Notes under the pieces: generated by a model
Seen by the model: the letters and a program-made list of their open reading frames with translations, nothing else
Database searches by the model: none
What the model was told of the DNA's origin: nothing
Made by a program: the position numbers and the translations under genes
Source: Wolbachia endosymbiont of Tyrophagus putrescentiae
GTDB lineage: Bacteria > Pseudomonadota > Alphaproteobacteria > Rickettsiales > Anaplasmataceae
Assembly (NCBI GenBank): GCA_030441635.1
Contig: JAUEMM010000002.1
Location: 1 to 64,000, forward strand
Length of the DNA stretch: 64,000 nt
Reading direction: 5' to 3'
Part shown: positions 37,150 through 54,557 of the stretch, piece after piece
Position numbering within the stretch: the first letter of the stretch is position 1
How the letters are laid out: the number at the start of each line of letters is the position of its first letter

Positions 37150-37781
37150 CTCCAATCCTTTTTAAATATTGCAAGTCCTTGATCAGTTAAAGGGTGATTT
37201 ATTAATTGCCTTAACACTTTGGCTGGCACAGTCACCGCATCAGCTCCAAATTTTGCAGCTTTAACTACATGCGCAGGGCTTCTTACTGATGCTACAAGAA
37301 CTTTGGTATCAAACATATAGTTAGAATATATAGTGCATATATCTTCTATTAAGGACAATCCATCATAACTCACATCATCTAAACGCCCAACAAAGGGAGA
37401 TACAAAATAAGCACCAGCTTTAGCAGCAAGTAGTGCTTGTCCAGAAGAAAAACATAAAGTTACATTAACATCTATGTTATGCTCTGTTGACAATTCTTTA
37501 CAAGCAATCAATCCTTCATACGTAAGAGGTAGCTTTACTACAACATTTTCAGCAATTTTTGCTAGATCTAAACCTTCTTTCACCATCTCGTTGTGGGTAT
37601 CAGCAACCACTTCAACACTCACCGGCCCATTTATAATAGCACATACCTCATGCACTAAATCTTTATATTTATTCTTATTGCCAGATTTTGCTATCAACGA
37701 AGGATTAGTCGTTATACCATCAATCAAGCCTTTTAACTCGCTAATTTCATTTAAATCAGCACTATCAAGAAAAATCTCCAT
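37146..37781 (-). CDS. Transaldolase / fructose-6-phosphate aldolase family protein
   Basis: The 211-residue short form belongs to the TalC/FSA/MipB subgroup. The opening is MEIFLDSADLNEISELKGLIDGITTNPSLIAKSG, the Schiff-base lysine lies in NVVVKLPLTYEGL (about residue 83), and the end VTVPAKVLRQLINHPLTDQGLAIFKKDW is typical. The ATG at 37781 is chosen because GGGAGG lies 6 nt upstream; a longer in-frame start would add 12 unrelated residues. It may serve as the transaldolase of the non-oxidative pentose phosphate pathway or as an aldolase; sequence alone does not separate these. Confidence 0.9.
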   Translation of the reverse strand: MEIFLDSADLNEISELKGLIDGITTNPSLIAKSGNKNKYKDLVHEVCAIINGPVSVEVVADTHNEMVKEGLDLAKIAENVVVKLPLTYEGLIACKELSTEHNIDVNVTLCFSSGQALLAAKAGAYFVSPFVGRLDDVSYDGLSLIEDICTIYSNYMFDTKVLVASVRSPAHVVKAAKFGADAVTVPAKVLRQLINHPLTDQGLAIFKKDWS

Positions 37782-37935
37782 CTTTTTCCTCCCTTGACTA
37801 TAAAACTTACAGCCCACTTAAGTAAACCTGTTCTTGAAGCTACTAATAACCTCAAAAAAGGTCTACTTATTTTATGTTGCATTGAAGTATATATTATCAT
37901 ACCATCCCAATAGATTAAACACAAGGAGATTAAAT

Positions 37936-38535
37936 ATGAGTTTTAGTTTACCTGAACTTCCATATGACCAAAAAGCTTTAGAGCCTTATATATCTGCAAA
38001 AACCTTAGATTTTCATTACAACAAACATCACAAAGGGTATTTGGATAAACTTAACACGCTAGTAAAAGAAAAAGATCATGAGCTTAAGGAGCTAATTAAA
38101 AAAGTTCATGGAGATAACAATAATATTTCTGTGTTTAACAATGCAGCACAAGTGTGGAATCATACGTTTTATTGGAATTCAATGAAAAAAAACGGTGGTG
38201 GTAAACCAAGAGAAGATTACCAAATTGCAAAAAAGATCAAAGATGATTTAGGTGGTTTTGAAAAATTTAATGAGATGTTTTCTGAACATGGAATAAATCA
38301 ATTTGGCAGTGGATGGGTATGGTTGGTGTTAGAAAATAACAAGCTTAAAATCACTAAAACTCCAAATGCTGATTTACCGCTAATCCACAATCAAATTCCA
38401 TTGCTTACTATGGATGTATGGGAACATGCATACTACTTAGATTGTCAAAATCGTAGGGTCGATTACATTAAAGTTTTCCTTGACCATTTAATTAATTGGG
38501 ATTTTGCTGAAGAGAATTTAAAACAGGTTTTATGA
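37936..38535 (+). CDS. sodB: Superoxide dismutase (Fe/Mn type)
   Basis: It converts superoxide to hydrogen peroxide and oxygen. The 199-residue protein starts at ATG 37936 (AAGGAG 7 nt upstream) with MSFSLPELPYDQKALEPYISAKTLDFHYNKHH. Metal ligands are the histidine in FHYNKHH (near 26), the histidine in VWNHTFYWNSM (near 74), and the aspartate and histidine of MDVWEHAYYLD (near 157-161). GSGWVWLVL is the family signature. The frame runs open for 34 codons upstream, but without conserved residues. Iron is more likely than manganese from the overall pattern, but this is not proven. Confidence 0.95.
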   Translation: MSFSLPELPYDQKALEPYISAKTLDFHYNKHHKGYLDKLNTLVKEKDHELKELIKKVHGDNNNISVFNNAAQVWNHTFYWNSMKKNGGGKPREDYQIAKKIKDDLGGFEKFNEMFSEHGINQFGSGWVWLVLENNKLKITKTPNADLPLIHNQIPLLTMDVWEHAYYLDCQNRRVDYIKVFLDHLINWDFAEENLKQVL

Positions 38536-39797
38536 TACAAGTAACAAAATTGAACAATGGCCTGCGTGTCATTACTGAATATATGAGTGAAGTGGATTCT
38601 GTAGCTATCAATATGAGAGTCAATGTTGGTAGCAGGGCTGAAAGTGTCGATCAAAACGGGGTATCACACTTTTTAGAACACATGGCTTTCAAAGGCACAA
38701 AAAGCAGAACTGCACTTGAGATTGCTAAAGCTTTTGATGATATAGGCGGAGTTTTTAATGCCTGCACAGGTAGAGAAAGCACTACCTACTACGCAAAAGT
38801 TTTAAAGAAGGATGTACCAATAGGAATTGATATATTAACAGATATATTAATCAATTCCACATTTCCAGAAGATGAGCTGGAGCGTGAAAAAGGTGTTGTG
38901 ATACAAGAAATTTTTCAAACCAATGATTCACCAAGCGACATTATTTTCGATAAATATATGGAAGCAGCTTATAATAATCAATCATTTGGCAGGTCCATTT
39001 TAGGTACGCAAGAAACCGTGAAATCCTTCACCAGAGAAAAATTAAATAGCTATATAAATGAACACTACTTCGGTGAAAATATGATACTTGCCGTCGCAGG
39101 CAATATAGAACATGAAAAGATTGTTGCACTAGTAAAAGATACGCTCTCTAATATCCACTCAAAAAAGAAAATTCAAAATGAAAGTGCTAACTATACTGGC
39201 GGTGAATATAGAGAACACCGCAAGTTAGATCAAGTACACCTATTAATTGGATGGCCGAGTGTTTCTTGTCATGATCACAGGTACCACACATTTCAAGTCC
39301 TTGACTCTATTTTAGGCAGTGGAATGTCTTCACGCCTTTTCCAAGAAGTAAGGGAAAAGCAAGGATTAGCTTATTCTATTTATTCATTCAATTCTAGTTA
39401 TAGTGATTCTGGAATGCTATCTGTTTTTGCAGGCACAGACAGTAGCAATCTAGATAAACTTCTGCAATCTATCACAGCAGAATTAAAGAAATTATCTACA
39501 AATGATTTAAAAGAAGACGAAGTAAATAGAGTTAAGGAAAGAGTAAAATCTCAAATTTTGATGTCCCGCGAAAGCACTCATTCTCGTGCTGAAACACTAA
39601 GTTATTACTATGCTAACTACGGCAAGTACATTAGTAAAGACGAGTTAATTAAAAAGATCAGTGCTGTAAGCCATGCTGACATAAAAGCAGCAGCAGAGGA
39701 GTTATTATCTCAGCATGAAAAAACTACTTTAGCTGCAATTGGAGAAATTAACTCGTTACCAAATTACGATAAAGTAATTTCTATGCTAAAAATATAA
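38532..39797 (+). CDS. M16-family zinc peptidase (processing-peptidase-like)
   Basis: The 421-residue protein is a mitochondrial-processing-peptidase-beta/PqqL-like M16 peptidase. It has the inverted zinc motif HFLEHMAFKGT (H-x2-E-H, about residues 46-50) and the distal glutamate some 75 residues on, in ELEREKGVVIQEI. The second half carries the GSGMSSRLFQEVREKQGLAYS segment of the family. No signal peptide is seen. It overlaps the sodB stop by 4 bp (ATGA), so the two are translationally coupled. The substrate is unknown. Confidence 0.92.
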   Translation: MIQVTKLNNGLRVITEYMSEVDSVAINMRVNVGSRAESVDQNGVSHFLEHMAFKGTKSRTALEIAKAFDDIGGVFNACTGRESTTYYAKVLKKDVPIGIDILTDILINSTFPEDELEREKGVVIQEIFQTNDSPSDIIFDKYMEAAYNNQSFGRSILGTQETVKSFTREKLNSYINEHYFGENMILAVAGNIEHEKIVALVKDTLSNIHSKKKIQNESANYTGGEYREHRKLDQVHLLIGWPSVSCHDHRYHTFQVLDSILGSGMSSRLFQEVREKQGLAYSIYSFNSSYSDSGMLSVFAGTDSSNLDKLLQSITAELKKLSTNDLKEDEVNRVKERVKSQILMSRESTHSRAETLSYYYANYGKYISKDELIKKISAVSHADIKAAAEELLSQHEKTTLAAIGEINSLPNYDKVISMLKI

Positions 39798-39803
39798 ATT
39801 CTA

Positions 39804-40122
39804 TTAAAAACACTTTGAAAAGCAATCACAAAGCCTTTCTACAAACAGAGGTTGATATAAAATGTCTTTACCTTTGTAGAAATTATTCATTCCATTTGAT
39901 ATTATAGATTTTCCCTGATTCCAAGGATCAGTCAAAAATGAATAGCTCTCTTTTGCTTGCATAAAAGCTAAAAAGACAGCAATCAGGCTTACAGGTAACA
40001 AGACTACCGTCAAATAAGATGGAAAGCAAAACGATGCCACGGCAACAGATAAACCCACACCTAACACTAGACATGAAGCACACAATGCTACCTTATGTTT
40101 GTTTCCAAATTGTACTAATCAT
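39804..40122 (-). pseudogene. Small two-span membrane protein gene broken by a one-base frameshift
   Basis: On the minus strand an ATG at 40122 has a good ribosome binding site (GTGAGG 5 nt upstream) but reads only MISTIWKQT before a TAA. Shifting by one base at the TTT run (plus-strand 40107-40109) gives MISTI followed by GNKHKVALCASCLVLGVGLS and on to the stop at 39804, a 105-residue protein. It would have two hydrophobic segments (CLVLGVGLSVAVASF, and TVVLLPVSLIAVFLAFM) and a polar tail ending CDCFSKCF. Without the shift, translation would need a TTG at 40085 with no evident ribosome binding site. A sequencing or assembly error at this run would give the same picture. Function is unknown. 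Confidence 0.55.
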
Positions 40123-40326
40123 TAAACCTCACTAATTATTTTATTACCTTTATAACAATTTATTTTTACATCTTAGTCAATACTTTATTCATCTATACCA
40201 TATATACTTTACGGAGGCCTAATACTTGAACTATAAGCATAAAATTTATTTTAGCTTTAAACAAAGAAGTTTATTGACTTTGTATGCAATTTAGCTTTAA
40301 ACCAAGTAAAATAAACTGTTTGAAGT

Positions 40327-40878
40327 ATGCATTTTAAGTTCGGCCTTTTTTTATTATGTTGTTTTTTACTTTTCTCATTACAGTCCAATGCAGAGTTTAT
40401 ACCTATACCAAAGAGAAAAAAGCAGTTAAATACTACTATTGATAAGCCTAGGCAAATCATTGAAATGAAAGAAAATGCTAAAGATGAATTTTTGCCAATA
40501 CCAAGAAGAAAAAAAGAAAACAAGTCTATACAAACAATAACAAGAAAAAAAAGAAGTAAAAAAAATGGTTCCCTAGCTGTTACCGATATCATAGATATGA
40601 TCAGAAATAAACTCACAAAGTGCTGGAATATACCTGCTCATATTGCTCACGAAGAAAGTTTCAACGTGAAAATCGAATTATTATTATCCCCTCAAGGCGA
40701 AATAATTACAGCTGATATAGTTGATAACCATTCTTATCAAGATAACGCCCTTTTCAAATCATTATCTAAAAGTGCCATGCGTGCAGTGCATAAATGTAGC
40801 CCATTCAATAACTTGCCCAGTGAACACTATCATATTTGGCGTAACGTGATATTAGATTTTATTTTAAACGGACGATAA
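40327..40878 (+). CDS. Secreted TolA/TonB C-terminal-like protein
   Basis: The 183-residue protein starts with a signal peptide (KFGLFLLCCFLLFSLQSNAEF, cleavage expected after SNA). A basic linker repeats the motif FIPIPKRKK / FLPIPRRKK. The C-terminal ~90 residues (VTDIIDMIRNKLTKCWNIPAHIA..NVKIELLLSPQGEIITADIVDN..) match the TolA domain III pattern of cell-envelope proteins, with the conserved W and the ALxxSAxRAVxKCSPF-like SKSAMRAVHKCSPF. There is no membrane-spanning N-terminal TolA helix with a long coil, so it is a shortened, periplasmic TolA-like form. It may work with the Tol-Pal system, whose other genes are not here. Confidence 0.75.
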   Translation: MHFKFGLFLLCCFLLFSLQSNAEFIPIPKRKKQLNTTIDKPRQIIEMKENAKDEFLPIPRRKKENKSIQTITRKKRSKKNGSLAVTDIIDMIRNKLTKCWNIPAHIAHEESFNVKIELLLSPQGEIITADIVDNHSYQDNALFKSLSKSAMRAVHKCSPFNNLPSEHYHIWRNVILDFILNGR

Positions 40879-40882
40879 CTAT

Positions 40883-41689
40883 CTAGTACACTTGTTGCTC
40901 TTCAGCATTATCATGATGAACGTTATCTATGTGAGACCCAGGAAACTCCTGTTGATCTAATAGTTTATCAACATCATCATCCTGAGGAGTATGTTCTTTT
41001 TGCGCAGGTTCAATATATCTATCAATCTGTTGCACCAAAAATACAGTACTGTATGCTATACCAATCATTACACAGAGATCAAAATTAAAAATTACGCTAC
41101 TTCCTAGCACAATTGGTACATTCACGTCTGCTATTTTTAAATAATTAAACAAAAAATTCAAAAAACCTATAGATAAAATTACTACACTCATGATAAGTGA
41201 TTTCTTGTATTTATCGGATTCCTCGTTACTGCGATATTTTTTATATGAATAATAACAGCTTATAGGCATTGATATAAACACCAACAAAACTGTTGACACT
41301 AAACATATGTAGCTAACTATATTTTTATCATAGCCAACGAGAAAATGGATAACTCTTACCTGTATTAATAGCTTTACTACATCATCCACAAAAGCAGCTG
41401 ATTTACCTATGATTTTTACAGCCTCTTTTTCACTTTTAGGACTATTATAAGTTTTTACCAAATTTTGTAGCAAAAACCAAGAATGTACTATCCACAAAAA
41501 AGTAAGAGGTAGCCTTATATTTCCAACAAAACTTTTTATGAGTTTAATAGATGCCTTATTTTTATTGATAAAATCACAAGCAAACTGAAGCAAAATGCGA
41601 CATGTTATAGAGACTATACTAGCTAATATCGAGATAATTCTTCTAATTTTATGATTAAAAAAGAAATCAACTCGTTTTGAAACTGCCAT
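40883..41689 (-). CDS. Orphan membrane protein with about six spans
   Basis: No family is recognised. The 268-residue protein begins with a basic stretch (VSKRVDFFFNHKIRR). It then has hydrophobic segments at about 17-37, 55-72, 103-122, 125-147 (NIVSYICLVSTVLLVFISMPI), 167-187 and 193-222. The acidic, histidine-containing C-terminal tail (DDDVDKLLDQQEFPGSHIDNVHHDNAEEQQ) is probably cytoplasmic. It lies downstream of rpoBC on the same strand, separated by 105 bp, and faces the TolA-like gene end to end with 4 bp between stops. The initiation site has no strong ribosome binding site. Confidence 0.65.
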   Translation of the reverse strand: MAVSKRVDFFFNHKIRRIISILASIVSITCRILLQFACDFINKNKASIKLIKSFVGNIRLPLTFLWIVHSWFLLQNLVKTYNSPKSEKEAVKIIGKSAAFVDDVVKLLIQVRVIHFLVGYDKNIVSYICLVSTVLLVFISMPISCYYSYKKYRSNEESDKYKKSLIMSVVILSIGFLNFLFNYLKIADVNVPIVLGSSVIFNFDLCVMIGIAYSTVFLVQQIDRYIEPAQKEHTPQDDDVDKLLDQQEFPGSHIDNVHHDNAEEQQVY

Positions 41690-41794
41690 ACAACCACTAC
41701 TTAGCTTAAGCTACAACATATACAACTATATACACTATAGTATAAAGATACTAATTTATATGTCAATATACTTAATACTTGCTATATTTCCAGC

Positions 41795-50194
<8,400 letters not shown>

Positions 50195-50213
50195 CTACAA
50201 CGCTAACTAAGCA

Positions 50214-51148
<935 letters not shown>

Positions 51149-51159
51149 CGTACCACCTC

Positions 51160-51813
51160 TTAAATTAGATCTTCTACTTTACTTATTTTATACGCTTTTC
51201 CCATAGTCGAATTCAAAAAAACGCTTTTAAAATAAATCCCTTTCACAGACGCAGGCTTATTCTCCTTAATAACTTTAAGAAAAGCTCTTAGATTTTCTAA
51301 TAAATCATCGATACTGAATTTAATATTTCCTAATTTACCATGAACAATCCCACTTTTATCTGTCCTAAATTTTACCTGGCCAGATTTAATCATTTTAACT
51401 GTTTCCGCCACTTTAGAAGTAACAGTACCAAATTTAGGATTAGGCATCATCCCTTTAGAACCTAGAACCTTCGCTATAGGAGTAATTTTAGACATAAAAT
51501 CAGGAGTAGTCACGCACCAATCAACATCTATCTTTTGACCCTTTTTAATCTCTTCAACTAGATCCTCTCCTCCTACAACATCAGCACCCGCTTCCTCAGC
51601 TTCAAGCAAATATTTATCTTGAGTAAAAACAGCTACCCGGATATCTCTTCCTATACCTCTAGGTAAAACTACAGTACCACGTACTTGCTCCTCAGATTTA
51701 CGAGAATCAACACCTAAATTGACTGCCACATCAATAGACTCATCAAATTTCGCTGAAGCACTCTCAATAATTTGCACTAGACACTGCCTAGGATCATCAT
51801 TACACGTAGTCAT
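51160..51813 (-). CDS. rplA: 50S ribosomal protein uL1
   Basis: uL1 forms the mobile stalk at the E-site and can repress its own operon in other bacteria. The 217-residue protein has [32 protein letters not shown] and the signature region [19 protein letters not shown], followed by [19 protein letters not shown]. It is complete, though slightly shorter than the ~230 norm. It follows rplK by 5 bp. Confidence 0.96.
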   Translation of the reverse strand: MTTCNDDPRQCLVQIIESASAKFDESIDVAVNLGVDSRKSEEQVRGTVVLPRGIGRDIRVAVFTQDKYLLEAEEAGADVVGGEDLVEEIKKGQKIDVDWCVTTPDFMSKITPIAKVLGSKGMMPNPKFGTVTSKVAETVKMIKSGQVKFRTDKSGIVHGKLGNIKFSIDDLLENLRAFLKVIKENKPASVKGIYFKSVFLNSTMGKAYKISKVEDLI

Positions 51814-51818
51814 AACTA

Positions 51819-52253
51819 TTAACCTTCTACAACTTCTATACCCATAGACTTAGCAGTACCTATAATCATTCTCACTGCCGCATCTTCATTATCAATTTTC
51901 ATATCAGGCATCTTACATTTTGCCACCTTAATTATAGCAGACATCGGCAACTTTGCTACCAATTCTTTACCAGGATTACTAGAGCTTTTACTCAGATTAG
52001 CTTCTTTTTTGAGTAGACAAGCTGCAGGCGAACCACTAACAGTAAAATCATAAGAGCGATCATCCTTCACAGATACACGCGCAGTGACTAAATCACCTAC
52101 ATTATAATTAGCAGTACTAGTGGCTTTATTAAAAGCTTCACAAAATTTAGGAACAGGTATACCACGCGGACCAAGAACTGAAGCAATCTTGGGCCCAGGA
52201 ACAGCTTTACCAGCTTCCATCAATAAATTAATTTTAGCAACTACAGTACTCAT
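51819..52253 (-). CDS. rplK: 50S ribosomal protein uL11
   Basis: uL11 lies at the base of the stalk and is needed for the stringent response sensing of uncharged tRNA. I use the ATG at 52253 ([35 protein letters not shown]), two codons inside a possible TTG. It has GAGG upstream and lies 2 nt after the nusG stop. The length of 144 and the C-terminal [33 protein letters not shown] are typical. Confidence 0.96.
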   Translation of the reverse strand: MSTVVAKINLLMEAGKAVPGPKIASVLGPRGIPVPKFCEAFNKATSTANYNVGDLVTARVSVKDDRSYDFTVSGSPAACLLKKEANLSKSSSNPGKELVAKLPMSAIIKVAKCKMPDMKIDNEDAAVRMIIGTAKSMGIEVVEG

Positions 52254-52255
52254 AA

Positions 52256-53086
52256 TCAATCCTCTATTTTTTCCACTTGATTTATATCAAACTCAATTAT
52301 CGTCGGCTTACCTAAAATCGATACTTCTACACTAACAACTTTTGCTTCATCATTTATCATTTCTATCTTACCAATAAAATTTTGAAAAAGACCATCATTA
52401 ATCTTTACCTTTTCACCTTTCTCATAACTACAACCTAATTTTTTACTTTCTTGAGCAGTATAAAGCGCATCACACATAGAATTAATCTCACCACCCAAAA
52501 TCACTTTTGGTGTGCTACCATCTCGCAAAAAGCCATAAACCTTTAAAGACTTTGGAATGTTACTAATAAAGTTTAGCACATCATCACACAAATTTACATA
52601 TAAAAAAATATAACCAGGAAAGCATTTTCTACGCGTCACAACTTTTTTAGAATGCGACTCTACTTGATTTAATTCTTCATACGGAATAAAAAGCTCTTTA
52701 AAATAATCATTAACCCCCAATCTCATAGAATTCTCTAATATATGTTGGCGCACTTTTTCTTCATAATTAGAAGCAACTCTCAGGATATACCATTTGTATT
52801 TATCAAATTCTTTACGTTTTAAATCTATCTCATCATTTGACACTACTTCAAAATCATCCGATTCAAACCCAGATATTTCATTCAAAATAGCCCTACTTTC
52901 ATCACACAAATGCATATATACATACAATTCAAGAGGCTCTTCATTTTTGCTAGATCTCAAGCTATGCACAATCTGGTAAGGCACAAAAACATCTTTAAAA
53001 TAAATAGCCTTATTTACTAATTCACATATATCTTGTTCGCAACCATAACTAACTCTTATGATATACCACTTATATTCATACGTCAT
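52256..53086 (-). CDS. nusG: Transcription elongation/antitermination factor NusG with an extra degenerate NGN domain
   Basis: NusG binds the polymerase clamp and links transcription to Rho or the ribosome. Family length is about 175-185, but this protein is 276 residues from ATG 53086 (an upstream in-frame start would overlap secE deeply). Residues 97-276 are a normal NusG: NGN domain beginning YKWYILRVASNYEEKVRQHI, with CFPGYIFLYVNL and a KOW motif (EKGEKVKINDGLFQNFIGKIE, 222-242). Residues 5-71 repeat the NGN pattern: YKWYIIRV (5-12), FKDVFVPYQI (30-39) against FKELFIPYEE (129-138), and YVYMHLCDES against FLYVNLCDDV. This first copy lacks the R-x-x-FPGY element. It overlaps secE by 11 bp. 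Confidence 0.93.
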   Translation of the reverse strand: MTYEYKWYIIRVSYGCEQDICELVNKAIYFKDVFVPYQIVHSLRSSKNEEPLELYVYMHLCDESRAILNEISGFESDDFEVVSNDEIDLKRKEFDKYKWYILRVASNYEEKVRQHILENSMRLGVNDYFKELFIPYEELNQVESHSKKVVTRRKCFPGYIFLYVNLCDDVLNFISNIPKSLKVYGFLRDGSTPKVILGGEINSMCDALYTAQESKKLGCSYEKGEKVKINDGLFQNFIGKIEMINDEAKVVSVEVSILGKPTIIEFDINQVEKIED

Positions 53087-53276
53087 AAACGATTCCAAAC
53101 AAGGCTTTAACCACAAAAACGGATAAAAAATCCACAAAACAAAAGAAAATCGAAAAACAAACTATAATTATCATCACTATAAAAAGAGAAGATAACACTT
53201 CTCGCCTTTTTATCCATGAAATTTTCCTTATTTCCTGCCCTATATCATAAATAAAATTACGTAAACTCTTCAACAT
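53076..53276 (-). CDS. secE: Preprotein translocase subunit SecE
   Basis: SecE clamps the two halves of SecY in the Sec channel. The 66-residue protein is the short bacterial type, with an amphipathic N-terminal helix (SLRNFIYDIGQEIRKISWIKRREVLSS) carrying the conserved K-x-x-W-P-like element, then a single membrane span (LFIVMIIIVCFSIFFCFVDFL). It lies between tRNA-Trp and nusG, the order tuf-trpT-secE-nusG being standard, and its stop overlaps the nusG start. Confidence 0.93.
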   Translation of the reverse strand: MLKSLRNFIYDIGQEIRKISWIKRREVLSSLFIVMIIIVCFSIFFCFVDFLSVFVVKALFGIVYDV

Positions 53277-53295
53277 TTCTATTATATCATTAATG

Positions 53296-53368
53296 CAGGA
53301 GTGATAGGAATTGAACCTACAACCTCTGGTTTTGGAGACCAGCGCTCTACCAATTGAGCTACACTCCT
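53296..53368 (-). tRNA. tRNA-Trp(CCA)
   Basis: On the minus strand the acceptor AGGAGTG/CACTCCT pairs perfectly. The anticodon stem CTGGT/ACCAG encloses loop CTCCAAA with anticodon CCA, and the T-arm is TAGG-type with loop TTCAATT. The discriminator is G, the usual identity base for tRNA-Trp. It is embedded between tuf and secE and is probably processed from the long operon transcript. Confidence 0.96.
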
Positions 53369-53376
53369 ATAAACCC

Positions 53377-54546
53377 TTACTCTAAAATCTCTGAAACGAC
53401 GCCAGAACCAACCGTTCTACCGCCTTCTCTTATTGCAAAACGCAAGCCTTTATCCATCGCTATCGGCAATTGCAAATCTACTTCCACACTCACATTATCC
53501 CCGGGCATTACCATTTCCTTCCCATCTAGTAACTTGATACTTCCCGTCACATCTGTCGTCCTTAGATAAAATTGCGGCTGATAATTCGCAAAAAATGGCG
53601 TATGTCTTCCTCCCTCTTCTTTTTTCAGGATATATACTTCCGCCTTAAATTTCTTATGTGGCGTTATCGTCCCAGGCTTCCCTAATACCTGCCCTCTCTC
53701 TACCTCTTCTCTCTTCGTACCACGTAGCAGCACCCCTACATTCAATCCTGCACTTCCTTTTTCTAAAGATTTCTTGAACATCTCCACACCTGTGCACGTC
53801 GTCTTCTGCGTTGCTCCCAATCCTACTATCTCAACTTCATCTCCCGTCTTTATTTCTCCTCTTTCTATCCTTCCTGTTACCACTGTACCACGCCCAGATA
53901 TTGAAAATACATCTTCCACAGGCATCAAAAACGGCAAATCAACCGGCCTTGGTGGCACTTCAACATATTCATCCAATTTCTCCATTAATTTGTCTATTGA
54001 CTTCTTACCATATTCACTATCTTCATCATCCAGCGCCTTTAATGCAGATCCTACCACAAATGGCACTTCATCCCCAGGAAATCCATATTTCGTCAACAAC
54101 TCCCTGATCTCCATTTCTACTAAATCTATCATGTCAGGATCAGCTACATCAGCCTTATTTATGTATACCACTATGTACCCTACTCCAACCTGCTTCGCAA
54201 GCAATATATGCTCCCTTGTTTGCGGCATTGGACCATCAACCCCAGACACCACCAATATTGCAGCATCCATCTGCGCTGCTCCCACGATCATATTCTTCAC
54301 ATAGTCAGCGTGCCCAGGACAATCCACATGCGCATAATGCCTATTCGCCGTCTCATATTCTACATGCGCCGTCGCTATCGTTATTCCTCTTTTCCTCTCC
54401 TCTGGCGCCTTATCTATCTGATCATACGCTATAAATTTCCCATAATGCTTCGTTATCGCCGCCGTCAATGTCGTCTTCCCATGATCTACATGCCCTATCG
54501 TCCCTACATTTACATGCGGCTTCCCAAATGCTTCTACTGTTGTCAT
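53377..54546 (-). CDS. tuf: Elongation factor Tu
   Basis: EF-Tu delivers aminoacyl-tRNA to the ribosome. The 389-residue protein from ATG 54546 ([27 protein letters not shown]) has the G1 loop GHVDHGKT, G2 [15 protein letters not shown]3 DCPGHADYV, an altered G4 NKADV in YINKADVAD (the NKxD motif), and the later domains with [24 protein letters not shown]. It is complete. The codon choice stands out from fusA and the flanking genes, with many G-ending codons such as GGG, ACG, GCG and AAG. Rickettsiales may carry a second tuf elsewhere, which cannot be checked here. Confidence 0.97.
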   Translation of the reverse strand: MTTVEAFGKPHVNVGTIGHVDHGKTTLTAAITKHYGKFIAYDQIDKAPEERKRGITIATAHVEYETANRHYAHVDCPGHADYVKNMIVGAAQMDAAILVVSGVDGPMPQTREHILLAKQVGVGYIVVYINKADVADPDMIDLVEMEIRELLTKYGFPGDEVPFVVGSALKALDDEDSEYGKKSIDKLMEKLDEYVEVPPRPVDLPFLMPVEDVFSISGRGTVVTGRIERGEIKTGDEVEIVGLGATQKTTCTGVEMFKKSLEKGSAGLNVGVLLRGTKREEVERGQVLGKPGTITPHKKFKAEVYILKKEEGGRHTPFFANYQPQFYLRTTDVTGSIKLLDGKEMVMPGDNVSVEVDLQLPIAMDKGLRFAIREGGRTVGSGVVSEILE

Positions 54547-54557
54547 AAATATCACCC

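Noticed and set aside
35945..37160. A nuo operon around nuoE
   Set aside because: Only nuoE is present; the next gene is tgt, so no complex I cluster lies here.
37834..37935. N-terminal extension of superoxide dismutase as a targeting peptide
   Set aside because: The ribosome binding site is directly before ATG 37936 and the upstream codons cover a promoter-like AT-rich stretch.
53774..54304. 176-codon open frame on the plus strand over tuf, with two other long frames nearby
   Set aside because: It lies antisense to intact EF-Tu, is low-complexity (S, T, P, I), and is explained by the G-ending codon use of tuf, which removes antisense stops.
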